Shown here one piece after another: positions 20,921 to 32,913 of a DNA stretch of 64,000 bases; the first letter of the stretch is position 1, and the number at the start of each line of letters is the position of its first letter. The DNA is taken from positions 66,075,103-66,139,102 of the forward strand of contig CM057231.1 of assembly GCA_029891385.1 (NCBI GenBank), written 5' to 3'. Source of the stretch: Erythroxylum novogranatense (Eukaryota; Streptophyta; Magnoliopsida; Malpighiales; Erythroxylaceae). The translations under genes and the position numbers were made by a program. The notes beneath the pieces were generated by a model, which was not told the origin of the DNA, did not search any database, and saw nothing but the letters and a program-made list of their open reading frames with translations.

Positions 20921-23577
20921 TCACATTTGTCTAGCAATTTCATCTCGCTTCCAAGATATACCTCGAAGTTGTACTGGAGTGATATTATTCTCCACTTGAG
21001 AACTTGCATCTTCATTTTCACTTTTCCTAATTTGTTCTTCATTTTCAACACAATTTTCAAATAATTCATCGATTTGTCTATACATTGTAATATAGTTGTG
21101 TATAACATAACAAGCAATAACGATATATTTTTGTTTCTTCATATCATAACTCGACATGTTTTTAAGTATAGGGAATCTTGCTTTTAAAACACCAAAACAT
21201 CTTTCTATAACATTTCTTAATGAAGAATACATGTAGTTAAACAATTCATGTAGATCTTGAGGTCTTCCTCTACCTATGTAATCTCGTTAATGATACCTTG
21301 CACCTCTATATGGTGAAAAAAATTAGGCATATTAGTGTAGCTCGAGTCAACTAAATAGTATTTACCTAACATAGATGACAGCGCGTGTCGAGTGTACTGC
21401 AAAATTTACCTGACTTTGCACACTAAAATTTGTAGTTGTGGTAAGTCGGGATCGAATCCACAAGGAATGTTCGGTTAATTTTCGCACTGAAAATAATTGA
21501 TGCAAGAAAAGTATAGGGGGGGTTTTTGGTTTTTGAACACTTTGGAAAATTAAAGAAAAATTAAACTATCAAAAACAAATTGAAACAAATAATCGAAAAT
21601 GTGAAAAGTGACGAGTATAAGTGAGGTCCAGTTCTAGGTTCAATCTCGGCCTAAGTACAATCAAGCATATTCTCTTATTTTAAAGTTTTTACAATTCTTT
21701 TCGGACTATTGATCTGAGACTAATAGAACGCTCTATAAATCTCGGTTTTCCCTTAAATTGAATTTAATCAAGATACGATCATTGATTAAACCTAACCACC
21801 AAATAATCTAGGATACGATCTCTAGATTCAATTTAACAGTCGCATTATGAATTAGGAAAACAATCAATATAGGCAGTAACCTCACAAGCTCGGGTTATCT
21901 AACCTAAGTCATGCTGTCCCTAACGATTAGTGATCGTTAGATGCTACTCACAAATATTAAAAGTAACGATTACGGATTACAATTAATATTTTAGCAATAG
22001 GTTCGAATTAAAACGATCAAAATATTATATTAAGATCATTAATTCCAAAACCATCCAAATCAAAACCAACAACACAACAATCCGAAAATAAATCACAACT
22101 TTAAAATGACAAAAATAGCTTAACCGTGACTTGGTGTCAATATCCCCATTGAACCGGTGTCGGGAAGTTAGCTAGCCATCTTCAGTTTCATGCTCCAACA
22201 GTGAGTCATATATATATTGCAATAATAATACTCACGGTGGATAGCTAAAATGGAGGATTAATTAATCTCCCGCGTTTGCTTCGTTTCTGTGTCTCTAAAT
22301 GCCGCCACTATTCCCCACGTTCCTATGACTGCAGCTTCCTTCTCCACGCCGTCACTGTCTCCTTCACCAGCGTCACTTGCTTTGGATTCTTCCACGCCGG
22401 CACTGTAGCCTCGTTCCTCTCTGTCGCTGGACCTGTTCTCTTCGTTCCTCCTCGCGGCGAATCAGACGTGCGTTTTCAGATGAAACGCAATAAGACGACC
22501 ACTGATTTTTTTTTGAAATAAAACTAAATAAACAATTGTGCTCCAATTTATTTTAGAAAATTGACTTTTTAGTCTAAAAAATATATCAATAAATCCAATC
22601 TCATAGTCAACACAAATTGAACATTTTATCTTAAAAATAGGATCGAAATTACATGAAAATGTATAAGAAAATCTAAAATAATTCAATCCTATCAATAGAA
22701 AGAACATAATATTAACAAAAGATATTAAAATGAATCATAATTACCATGTTTATTTAAAACAATATAATACCTTGTAGAAACATAGAAAATTAATTCACTA
22801 AATTTGTCACTATTTCCTAAAGAACTTGAGAATCATTTATAACACCTTTCCATACAGTCATTACATATGTCACATGCATGTCAAATGAGCAACAACTCAT
22901 AATATTTTGGGTTGGATTAATTCTTTTGCCCTATATAGTATTTATTCATCAATTGGAACATGTGCATCAATATGTGTACCATATATTGCTCCTATACAAT
23001 CCTAAAAATTAAAAAAATATATTAAAATAATTTTTAATCGTAAGGACATAATTAAAATAGTAATTAAATATATGAACGTACCTGAAAATATGGGTAGAAT
23101 TTTGAATTATGTTAAATCTCAAGAGGTATATTAGTAAAAAATGATAGAATAATGACTCTTTTTACAAGACAATTAACTGCATATAAGATTTTTCAAAAGT
23201 ACTTTGAAATTGTCCAGGTCGAATGTTGAAAGCATTCTGCCTCAACTCTAGTTGTCTCATTATGCCCTATAGTCATTAAGAAAATTGTTACTTGTTCCTC
23301 CACAGTCAAATGATTTGTTGCCTTTAAGCCTCTTAAACTCTTCAACTCATCACATAAGCTTAAGAAGATTATCTTTCTCATTCTTATGTTTTCATAAATC
23401 CTTGTAGGATTCCCATTCAAAAGTTCAAATATCTAATCATGAACTAGTAAAGCAGAAGTTCTACATGATTGCTTTTTGTAAATGAAAATATTTGTTATCT
23501 CCCCTAGTTACATAAATAATGATTACCTTCTTCCGTTCATCATCAGAATCTGATTCGAAATCTAATAAGAAATCCAT
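20921..23577 (-). pseudogene. Harbinger DDE nuclease, inactivated
   Basis: The likely start is the ATG at 23577 (MDFLLDFESDSDDERKK), followed by a donor. The next exon (from about 23433) carries the N-terminal region with NIRMRK and LTVEEQVTIFLMTIGHN. A short intron (about 23007-23081) precedes DCIGAIYGTHI, where the first catalytic aspartate has become tyrosine (codon 22981-22983). The second acidic region, NDSQVL, is near 22800. A 1.4-kb intron (21366-22770) rejoins in frame at GKYYLVD. The third acidic residue survives in RNVIERCFGVLK near 21210. Stops near 22780 and a frameshift near 21280 add to the damage. The normal role is cutting and joining DNA together with the Myb-like partner. 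Confidence 0.82.
21366..22770. other. Large nuclease intron containing foreign-looking sequence
   Basis: The donor (CAAG|GTATTA on minus, 22771/22770) and acceptor (TTAG|GTAAATAC, 21366/21365) restore the conserved GKYYLVD codons exactly. Introns at this site in the family are usually short as far as I know, so most of the 1.4 kb is probably an insertion. It contains GTAAGTCGGGATCGAATCC at 21440-21458, a word I associate with dispersed plant repeats, and a GC-rich block at 22276-22480. I cannot name the inserted element. Confidence 0.5.
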
Positions 23578-23788
23578 GTATCTACTATGTCAACATTAAA
23601 TACTTAATAAAATATCCAATCAAGTATATTTAATCAAATATAGAAAAATATTCATACAAAATATAAACTTAAAATTAAGTCAAATATTCATAAAAACACA
23701 AACTTAAAATGTTCAAAATATAGAATAGTGCTTAATATAAAAGTGTCAAAACAATAAAAATTTGATATGTAACAACATGAAAATATAA

Positions 23789-24755
23789 CTAATGTGACAT
23801 AATCCAATCTAGCTTCCTTGTTAGTGTCATCTTCAAAAAAATATCCCTATAAAGTGGAGAATCATGTAAAGCCTTCACAGTTTTTCCATATTGCACACCA
23901 TCGACACCCAATTCTTCTAAAGAATTCAGACATTCCATCATTATATTAGACTTTTGAGATCTATTCTTTGCAGTGGATGATGTTTCACTCAATTTTTTCT
24001 CATGTAAATCATTCTTCCTTTTTGATTATTCACTAAGTATAAGTAAGGCTTCTTCTAAAAGATTAGAATGTGTCTTCTTTGCCTTCTTGCTCTTAGGAGA
24101 CTTCTTTCTCTTAAATGAAGAACTTTTATCTTGATCTTCTTTTCCATTATACGAGTAATCTTCATCAATATCATTTCCATATTCCTCTTCTGTATTATTC
24201 GATGGAGATTTAGTTGATGAATGTGCATGCACACTAATTGCAGTAGTATCTCCAAAAATATGACACAAGTCTAAAAATTCCTTATATCTTTTTTTCTTAA
24301 ATCTGTGAGCCATTTTATGCACCTATAATGATTAACAAGATCAATGAGAATGAATTTTATATAATATGATATATTAATAAAACAAAAGATATATTTTTAC
24401 CTTAAATAGATTTTCCCAACATTCATTTGTAGCATTAACTTCACTAATAAAAGATTTGTAACCGATTCTTGTTTCTTTGAGTAAGTTCTTGAAAATTTTC
24501 AATCTGGCCCTTAATCTATTATACTTATTCTTTAATTGAATATCAGTATACTCCTTATTGAATTTTATTTAAAGCCCTACTTTAATATTCTTCCAATCAG
24601 ATTTGAGAAAGGCAGTAGTCGTTCGATTTCCCTTCTTCACTTCCTCAACGATCAAGGAGATTAAATACATCTCTATTTGTATTATTCCATACCACATCAT
24701 TTTCATTTACTTCCATACAATCATTGTAATCATTCATATTATTCAAGCCTTCCAT
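23789..24755 (-). pseudogene. Harbinger Myb/SANT-like DNA-binding protein
   Basis: Exon 1 (24755-24401) starts MEGLNNMNDYND and carries the Myb/SANT-like domain: VEEVKKGNRTTTAF, then SDWKNI, then QLKNKYNRLRARLKIFKNLL. One in-frame stop near 24570 and a frameshift near 24660 interrupt it. A short intron (24323-24400) leads to exon 2 (24322-23789), which has a lysine-rich, probably nuclear-localising stretch (KRKKSPKSKKAKK) and a conserved C-terminal LDWIMSH. Exon 2 has a single stop at about 24026-24028. In this superfamily the Myb-like protein binds the transposon ends and brings in the nuclease. Confidence 0.8.
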
Positions 24756-24789
24756 CTCTAAATGTAATAAAATATAAGTGACATCAATA

Positions 24790-27102
24790 ATTTTTACAAA
24801 ATATTAAATGCGAAATATAGTTTAAAAAAAACATGTGACAATCATAATAATTTTTAAAAAATATTTGGTGTCTAAACTTGTCCATAAATTAGGTTTTCAC
24901 TATTTGTGAAAACCTGGTAGCAAAACTACTACAATAAATCATTTACACATTCCTTTATTTCAGCTTCAGCTTAAGGTAATAAGCCACTTCATTAGGATTC
25001 ACAAACAAATGCATTTAAGTAAGTAAGGCTACATATATATCAAATTCAACTAATGTACAAATGCATTTAATGTTTCAGTTCCCCACGGTTATAAGCAACA
25101 ATAAGAAGACAAGAATAGGCTTCATAATAATGACTCTATTACGTGAAGATTCACAATAATAAGATTCACAATAAATGACTTGAAGAACTCACGTTCAGAT
25201 GCATTTAATGTTTCGGTTCTCCACATTTATAAGGAACAATAGCTATTACGTGAAGATAAATAGTGTGAACACTAGGCTTCACTACAACATGAAGACTAGG
25301 CTTCACTTTTGATAAAGCCTTTACCACATTAAATGACGTGAAAACACACGTTAATAAGAGCACATCAACCTTTCTGTTCAATGTTCAAGTACTAGCAACA
25401 GAAACCAACAAAACTCTATGAAAATGAAAGCGGATTTAAAAAGGAAACTTTGGTTTAGCTATTGTCCTATCCTATTGAATTTAACCGGTATGTACATCTT
25501 AGTTAACAACTCAATTTTTTACATTACAAATTAAAACCATCATTCTTTTAACATTAAGAACATTTTATCAATGTAAAGAACATACAAAATAATCCAAGGT
25601 ATCTTTTGATTCCTCATATTGTCCGGACAAAACACCAATATAGTAAACAATCAATCATCAAGTCACAACTTGCTAAACACCCAACAAGTTGATAGCCAGT
25701 AGATCCACAGGAAAGAGCATAATTTCCTTGAAATCTTATTAATTTTATTCCAGTAAAAACACAATAAACCTAACAGTGAACCAAGAAACCAACCTTAACT
25801 AGGTGGACAAGACATAAATCCAAGCCGAACTAGGTCAAATGCAGAACCTCAGCCGTAAAGAAATCAAATGGGACAAAACCCACAACCAAAAGTTAAGAAT
25901 ACGAGGGGGAAGGTAGGAAGAGCAGAGAGAGGTAGAGGTGTACAAAAAAAATTGGATCTTCACTGTCGTTGAGGCTCGGCCAACAACAACTCTAATGGCC
26001 CTCCTTTACCTCCTCTTCTTCGACCACCGTCAAAAACAACAATGGCTCCAACCTACTGTCTCTGTCAGTGAACCACCTATTAAATTCCTGCTACCTTAAA
26101 CCAATCCAACCCAACCTTAGTATATCAAGAGAAGAGATGCTCTAACATGGGATATTCTCTAGAGAAAGTCAGGTTCGAGTAAGCAAATAACACGGGGTAT
26201 TCTCTAGAGCAAGTCAAGTTTGAGTAAGCAGGGTGTAAAGGTGTTTACTTTTGCTTTTGAAAAGCCATAGAGGGAAAAATGGTGATAACCCATGCTCCAT
26301 GCTCTATATAAGATGTGCCCTACCAGTTTCTCTCTAATGTCAGAGACTTCATACTCCATGCAAACAAACAAATAAAAGAAGGAGCGAATGCTTTGACTCG
26401 AGTCATGTACGGTCACCATAGCGACTGTTTGTACCGTCACCATGAACCTTCATATCAACAACACTCGTTGGTGGATAGGTACAATTCTTCCACATACACG
26501 AAAAAACACACAAGCAAAGCAACTAGAGAAATTGTAGAAACAATAATAACAAGTAATGCTACAGTAACATACATAGGTACTATAGCATAATTAAAAATAA
26601 ATCCTTTCATTCCTTCGTGTTGTATTCTATAAAGACGACGATCTTCTAAAGGCCAAAAATGTAAGTAACATCACAGATATGTCAAGAAATCACTGAAACA
26701 AATAAAACGAATAACAAACAGATTTGAAAGCACACACAGACAAAAAAAACATAGAGAAATCATAAAAATAGAATAATAAAGATATAGTATAGTAATAAGC
26801 AACAGAAACAAACACAAACTTGGAGTAATCACTAAAAAATCGCAGCAAGGCCCTTAAGATACTGAAGTTGGCAAAGAGAGAAAAATTGTTTTTGTGAAAA
26901 AAACTGTTTTAAAATACACAAAAACATGTTGTCAAATATTAGGGAAACGTATTTTTTTTGTTTTCTTGAAATAGTTGTGGTTTTTTATTTTTGAAAACAA
27001 CATAATACAACAATAACGAACCAAACGTATTTTAAGAGGAATTTTCATTTTTTACAAAAACCACAACAAGAAATGGGAAAAAAATGAAAAACAAACACCC
27101 CT
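24790..27102. other. Non-coding right part of the Harbinger element
   Basis: No supported gene. Two near-duplicated pieces are visible, one built on ATGCATTTAATGTTTC (about 25068 and 25200) and another on GGTATTCTCTAGAG (about 26152-26233). The short frames at 26204-26443 and 26315-26590 overlap on opposite strands and look incidental. Confidence 0.5.
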
Positions 27103-27105
27103 TAA

Positions 27106-28096
27106 ATTAATTTACTTTTTGTTCATGTTAATTGGAGTACAGTACTGATGCTGATGTTGATGAGAATCATTTTGGGATAATGCAAAACAATCAAGATAAT
27201 TGCAATAAATCCCTTCCCTGCTGGATTCCAAGAGAGCTTAAATGAGTTAAACAAAAAAAAATTGAAATGGCACACCCCATGCCACACTTAGACAGACAGG
27301 TTCTTTGTATAATTGCTTAATTTATTTTTGGATAATTACCCTTCTCACACATCAAAAATCAAATCAGTCTGGGAAGAACAAAACATCGAGCAAAATAGTA
27401 AAAAATTATTATGTATTTTTTTAGACTAATTAATTTAACATAGCAACTGAAAAACAATTCCTATTGGGTCTATAAAGTAGAATGATACGAAGTAGACATT
27501 TGACAGAAGAAGTTTGCTCCTAACAGTGACTTTGATTAGATCATCCCGGAGAGAAACGTATATTCTAAAAGGCAAATGGGTCAAGGTTTGAAATTCCCTC
27601 TTCTTTCTTTTTGAAGTTCTTCCTTCTAGGTATATGCGTTTCTCTATCTTCAAAAAAATAATCTCTATTCTTTCTTATTGATTCCTATTGAGTTCCATGT
27701 AACCTGAAATAGTATATTGGTTGTATTCAATTCCACTTTACCTCTGTTGATGTTAGTATTTTCATGAATATCTTCTTGCTTCTTTTAATGAGAAAAACCA
27801 ATGAGATGGCCATTCGATTTTACCAAGCTATATGATTAAAAAATTTCAATCCTATTCCACTGTATTTTTAAGATAATGATCGTAGAATCAGGAAGATCAA
27901 CTAGTTCTATTCATAAATTTGTACTTATAAAAATCTTATCTAGGAAAAGTCTTACGTAGATTCCCTGCAATCGTCAATTTGATCCATTATAATCTACAAT
28001 TTAATGACAAGAACCCCATCTGTTTTTGGATTTATTAGCTTCATCAAAGAGGACAAGGGCCTGAAGCTAGAAGCTCACACGTCATAACTGTAATAG
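27106..28096. other. Intergenic region, no gene recognised
   Basis: This 1-kb stretch lies between the Harbinger right end and the copia LTR. A 72-residue minus-strand frame at 27435-27653 is lysine- and arginine-rich and matches nothing I recognise. Organellar origin crossed my mind, but I have no sequence support for it. Confidence 0.4.
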
Positions 28097-29512
28097 TATT
28101 AGAGTAGTGCCCTAAAGGCAATCGCCTTTAGCGCATTTTTACAAAGCTGTGTACATACTTTATTTTCAATAATAAAGAAAGACATATTTCATTAATATGG
28201 TGTTCATTATTTATGAATTGATATTAATATATAAGCAAATTAATGAAGTCCATGATATATAACATAGCATGAAGGAAATCATGATGTGATCATACAACTG
28301 AGATTCCTATCATGTGCAATTATGTCAGTATCTAAATTATCCCTAGTCATAGGATTGATGAGACTAGACAACATTAATCCGAATACACTAGCATATGTCA
28401 AACTCCTTGATTTGATCAAGTAGTGGATCTTTGAAACTATAAATATGAGATGTTTAGAGTTAAGATGTTGATGCTTATTAGAGATAGTAAGTACATTGTG
28501 TGACTTACCATAAGATCATCACATGGATGTTCTACTCTAATATCAATGATAATCTTATCATAACAATGGTGTAAGTATCCTTAGACTTGAGGTACTCAAG
28601 GATATCTTGGATACTGATTCTGTGCTTTGACTCCATTCCTTGTTACCTTGTAGAGGTCGCTCATAGGGTGGTGATTGGGTACAGCTTAAAATATTCAAAG
28701 GTAATCATCACTTTTGTGATAGTAGAAGATGATACTTATGGCCTTTTGTTGGGTTCATTACTTGAAAATCTCTAGTAGAAAAACATGTATCATAAAGAAT
28801 GTTTTCATTGACATATAGAGTAATGAGTCCTAGGACAAGTTGATATCACTTGGGCTAGATTTGACGTAGTCAGTCTAGTGAGAGTTGACACTTTGTCCAT
28901 ACTCATAACCAAACGGGGTATAACATAGTGAAAGGATAAATTACATAGCAATTATCTGTGGGAGGCAAGAGATGGTTCATGATGAGCACTGATTTTTTAT
29001 CAAATCACTTACTTTCCGGTCAATTGGAGGTTATTATGTGTTGCTAGATGCCGCTCATGACTTGCTTAGATTAAGTGTTAATCCAAGTGACCAACATAAC
29101 TAAAAATCTAATGGGTTATATGTATAAGAGTGACTCGGAGGATTCATAAAATAGTTTTGGATAGACATCCATTATATAGAGAGCAATAGAACCAAATGGA
29201 TCCCTATGAGATCAGATCATGATATCGAGATTGTTGAAATAGGTCTCTGATGTTTTTTCACACCTAAAACTCGGTGGGACCAACTCCAGTGTGCCTGGAC
29301 CACCTCAACATATATATATATATATACTTAATAATTTTTCACGATTCTCATCATCTTACTAACCTTTTTGTTTTTGTCTTTTATTGTTTTTTGTCTTTTG
29401 ACATTTAAAGACAATAAATGCAACTTTAAAGAAGGCTCTTTTCCTTTTCCACATTACAAATATCTTTATATATATACAGGCATTTTCCACACCTGAAACT
29501 CATTAGGATCGA
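28097..29512 (+). repeat. copia 5' LTR, first part
   Basis: The first ~370 bp align with 59259-59599 (for example the shared words AAGAAAGACATATTTCATTA and GAGATGTTTAGAGTTAA). A 24-bp insertion near 28126 is absent from the other copy. The piece stops at the ATCGA duplication (29508-29512) where gypsy2 entered and resumes at 52291. Confidence 0.85.
29328..29472. repeat. Left arm of a long inverted repeat in the copia LTR
   Basis: This arm matches the reverse complement of about 52447-52600, including TTTTTCACGATTCTCATCAT and TTTAAAGACAATAAATGCAA. With gypsy2 removed the two arms are only about 200 bp apart and would form a long hairpin with a GT/GA microsatellite in the loop. It may be a MITE or an inverted duplication within the LTR. 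Confidence 0.75.
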
Positions 29513-29918
29513 TGTAGCGCCCCCTTATCGTAGAGTACACACCGGAACGCCCGTAGGTCATTCCGATACATAACCTACGATGAGGGTGCACAACAAACGA
29601 TCATTTTTATAATCCACATGGCATCGAGATAATAAAACCATAAGATCCAAATCACTAAATTTTGAAACCAAAATACTTCTATTATTTCATTTCTTAAAAA
29701 CCATAAATGTATAAGTCTATCAGTCTTCCAAAGTCTAAGTACAATATTCCAAAAGGAAATTGATACACAACTAACTAAGTCATCCCAAAAAAAACCATCC
29801 CAACTGACCGACCTGTGAGCCATACTTCTCTTGCCAACGCACTCAACAAGGCAGGAAAATTCTCTTGCTAACTGGAGCTAGGAGTCTACTATCTCTGTCC
29901 TGAAAAATATTTACAATA

Positions 29919-29971
29919 TTGGGTGAGTTTGCGAACTCAGCGAGAAACCATCATCGATGGTCCACCCAACT
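29919..29971 (-). other. Conserved fold-able block before the LTR intron acceptor
   Basis: On the element strand an outer stem (GTTGGGTG(A/G) with its complement) encloses two small hairpins, AACCATC/GATGGTT-like and GAGTT/AACTC. The right LTR copy at 38016-38068 pairs perfectly; this left copy has lost one or two pairs to transitions. A diverged but alignable copy is in gypsy3 (59907-59959). Confidence 0.6.
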
Positions 29972-30164
29972 CATGCATATACAAACAGTTCACAAAATTT
30001 CACATAATGCCACACAATAACATATTCGGAAATATCGCATACATCATCATTTCACAATATAAGGCATTTCGCCTCCCATACAGTTCACAATTTATCATTC
30101 ATCTATACAGCATGCACATGTGATACTTTCCCTTTTATTTCGTTTTTGTGACCGTGTGCCTGTT

Positions 30165-30265
30165 TACGGTGGGCTTGAAGCCCTGATACGTTGAGCCTGT
30201 GGCTTTGAAATTTCGTTGGACTCAAGGCCCTGATGCGTTGAGCTTAAAGCTCTGAAATACGTTGG
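30165..30265. repeat. Self-complementary ~36-bp repeats in gypsy2 LTR
   Basis: Three units of the kind TTGAGCCTGTGGCTTTGAAA follow one another. Each has a short stem such as GAGC/GCTT around a small loop and is joined by CTGATACGTTG-like linkers. The right LTR has the same series at 38267-38360. Confidence 0.6.
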
Positions 30266-31375
30266 TTGCCCCGGTCATAACTATCATTATCTGATCATGC
30301 ATTTATGCATGAATGCATATGTCTCGTATCACATTAAAATCAAATTATTGCTATATACCACAGTTGACACTTCTATATCAAGTTCCAATTAACTCGGACA
30401 CCTATGGTCCGAAGTCAAACGAAAGTAAACACACAAATCCTTCCTTAACTCCACATGGCATAAGTGCATAAAATGTAACACATAAAGGTTGAGGAACCAA
30501 CTAGGTTACTCACAAGTTTTCTCCCGAAGCTAATGCCTGGAAGATCCAGCAATGTCTGGAGGTTGACGTTCCAGAGTCTCCTTTATAACAAATAACATAT
30601 ACATATATCATAATTTGAACAATCATAAGTGTTTAATAATGCACATGAATGAGATGAAATATGTATAATGCATATTCATGACTATTCCGGGTATCAATCC
30701 ATCAATTTCATCAAAAGACATTCAACTATCAAAACTCACTTAACTAGCCTCATTCAGTGGGATTTAAACCTTCATAACCCGTTTGAATCCAATTTCATAG
30801 TCCAATGAATCATTTCAGATCTTTCTCCAAACTCTAAATTTCGGGTCCACTGTTCATGTTTAATAAGAAGGCAGACTTGCATAAGTTGATCCTACTTTCT
30901 CTTAGAAAAGTGTTCCTCTATCTTTTATCTTTCCATTAACACCAAAATCACACAATTTGGTTCAATAGTTTCAAAGATGTACTTCAAACATTTTCGGACT
31001 GTTCCTCTCCAAATTGGTGTATTACATCCGACTTCCATCCAGAAATTGAACACCTTAGAGACCGTATCAAGATTCAGCTCCTTCCTATAATTTGTAGCCC
31101 TATTACACTAGTTTACTACAAATCAAGGATCACCTCAATTGGAATCCTATAGACTAAGATATCATCAAAATTCTGAAATACATTCAGTAACATATCCAAT
31201 TCATACTCCTTCCACCGGTATCCTTACTTTGATTCAGTCAATCATTTCCAATTTAATATCAAAGACCATAATTTTTTCTGAGGGATAAAGAAATGTGTTA
31301 GGAATCCAATGCTTCAAAAATCAGGTCATTTGGAGGTCTAGAGAAGAAGTTATGACCAAAAGAGTACAGCTTGTT

Positions 31376-31585
31376 TTTGCGTCTGCTTTTATGCGTTTAC
31401 TTTCATTCGTCTGCTTTCATTCGTCTACTTTCATGTGTCTGTTTTCATTCCTCTACTTTCATTCGTCTGCTTTCATTCGTCTACTTTCATTTGTCTGCTT
31501 TCATTCATCTGCTTTCATTAAATGCGCTTTCATTAAATGCCTTTCATTAAATGCGCTTTCGTAAATGCGCTTTCATGCGTCTGGA
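31376..31585. repeat. 14-bp minisatellite in gypsy2 left LTR
   Basis: Units of TCTGCTTTCATTCG and close variants (TCTACTTTCATTCG) repeat about ten times and then change to an AAATGCGCTTTCATT variant. The right LTR copy (50790-50955) is shorter and lacks the AAATGCG units. The FHSSAFIRLL-type reading frames here are repeat artefacts. Confidence 0.85.
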
Positions 31586-32913
31586 ACGTCTTCACTTCTA
31601 TGACGCATAACTTTTGACTTTGATGTCCAAAATTTACAAACTTTGTACCTTTGGAAATATAAAAGAATTTTCTACAACTTTCAAGAAGGCAACTTTGTTA
31701 GAATCTATCTAAATCAGGTCCAAATTTCCTCCTGAAGTTGGAACATGAATTTTCGCTCAACTCTCAACATCCTGCACCCAGTTCTCAACTTCGTCACAAC
31801 TTTTGAGATTCTTAAAGATAGAAATGAAATTTGATGTCTTCATACGAATTGTAGCCATATATTCCTAGTTTACTCTGAATTAAGAATCATCTCATTTGGA
31901 CAACCACAGAAAATATTATGGCTAAAATACCGAAACATACTCAGTGAGAAATTTTCCAGACTTTCTAACTTTCAACACTTTACGTCATCAAACACCAAAA
32001 GTTTTCTCAAAAACTAATTTAACACTATAACTGAATTTATTTCTCCCCAACTACCCAGTATTTAAGAAAAAACACATAAAGTACATTTTCCATGCAAATG
32101 ACAGTAATTTATCAACTTTATTTCACAAATCCCTAACTGCAAGAGATTTCTCTAACACTTACCTGCTGAAAACTCCAAAATCTTCAAGCCTTAATCTCCA
32201 CCAAACTTTTCGTACTTCACTGAGTGAAAAGATTAGCTTCTAGTTTTTCCTTAGAGTAGATGACACAAAAGGCAAAGTATGTTTGGTGGAAGAAAGGAAG
32301 AACACAGAAGTCCCTTAGAAGATATTTTGCTGGAAAACTCTGTGTTTCGAAGAGAGAAGTTTTAGAAAGATGAGAATAAAGAAGGGACTTAGACAAGACT
32401 TCACTTGTCAACTCTCAAGGAATAGTGACCTACTCCTAGCTAGAATACAAGGTCTAAGTGACACATGTCACTTTCTTAATGATTAAACCCTAACTTAGTT
32501 TCTTTGGAAACTAACTCCATTTAGTTCCCCTCTTTCCGATACAACAATCATCTTTACAACCCAACTATCTCCAAATCTTTATTTAATTTATTTCTTGTTC
32601 CCTACTGTAAATATATCTTTCTCAATACTCCATAACTTCACCAACGTATACAAATACAATATTTCCCACCAAAATTCAAAATATCACAATTTTACTAACT
32701 CATAAAATTTTCAATGTAATAACATTCAAGATTCTCAAATCATTTCAATTATACACGGAATTATTCATGAATGCATGTACAATTATTTTCATGTGCAAAT
32801 ATATTCACTATTTATGTGTAAGTGTATGGCATATCATGCATGAACATGGAAGTGCATCTCTAACTCTCATTACTCACATTAACCATCCTACCCTTCCCTC
32901 TAGTAATGGGATG

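Larger units (their letters stand above)
20403..27102 (-). mobile_element. PIF/Harbinger DNA transposon
   Basis: The element is bounded by TAA at 20400-20402 and 27103-27105, the three-base target expected for this superfamily. The left end GAGATCGTTTGG and the reverse complement of the right end AGGGGTGTTTGT are imperfect inverted repeats resembling the common PIF terminus with GTTTG. It encodes both proteins of the superfamily on the minus strand: a DDE nuclease (20921-23577) and a Myb/SANT-like protein (23789-24755). Both are damaged. The right third (about 24790-27102) is non-coding. The exact ends are less certain because of the 76-bp duplication at the left. Confidence 0.75.
29901..32162 (-). 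other. Predicted LTR leader intron (gypsy2)
   Basis: The minus-strand donor CAGCAG|GTAAGTGTTAG is at 32163/32162 and the acceptor TTTTTCAG|GACAGAG at 29901/29900. In the right LTR the donor (51530) and acceptor (37998) are conserved, and the non-coding element lies within that intron. Splicing is inferred from splice-site quality and conservation. Confidence 0.5.

Noticed and set aside
26204..26590. Two overlapping frames on opposite strands near the Harbinger right end
   Set aside because: They have no domain and lie in a region with short internal duplications; they look incidental.
27435..27653. Basic 72-residue frame considered as an organellar DNA insert
   Set aside because: I could not match it to any plastid or mitochondrial gene I know, and the surroundings give no support.
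31295..31564. Phe/Ser/Leu-rich frame with regular repeats, also at 50764-51385
   Set aside because: It is the 14-bp minisatellite read in frame; it is not a protein repeat family that I recognise, and the two LTR copies differ.
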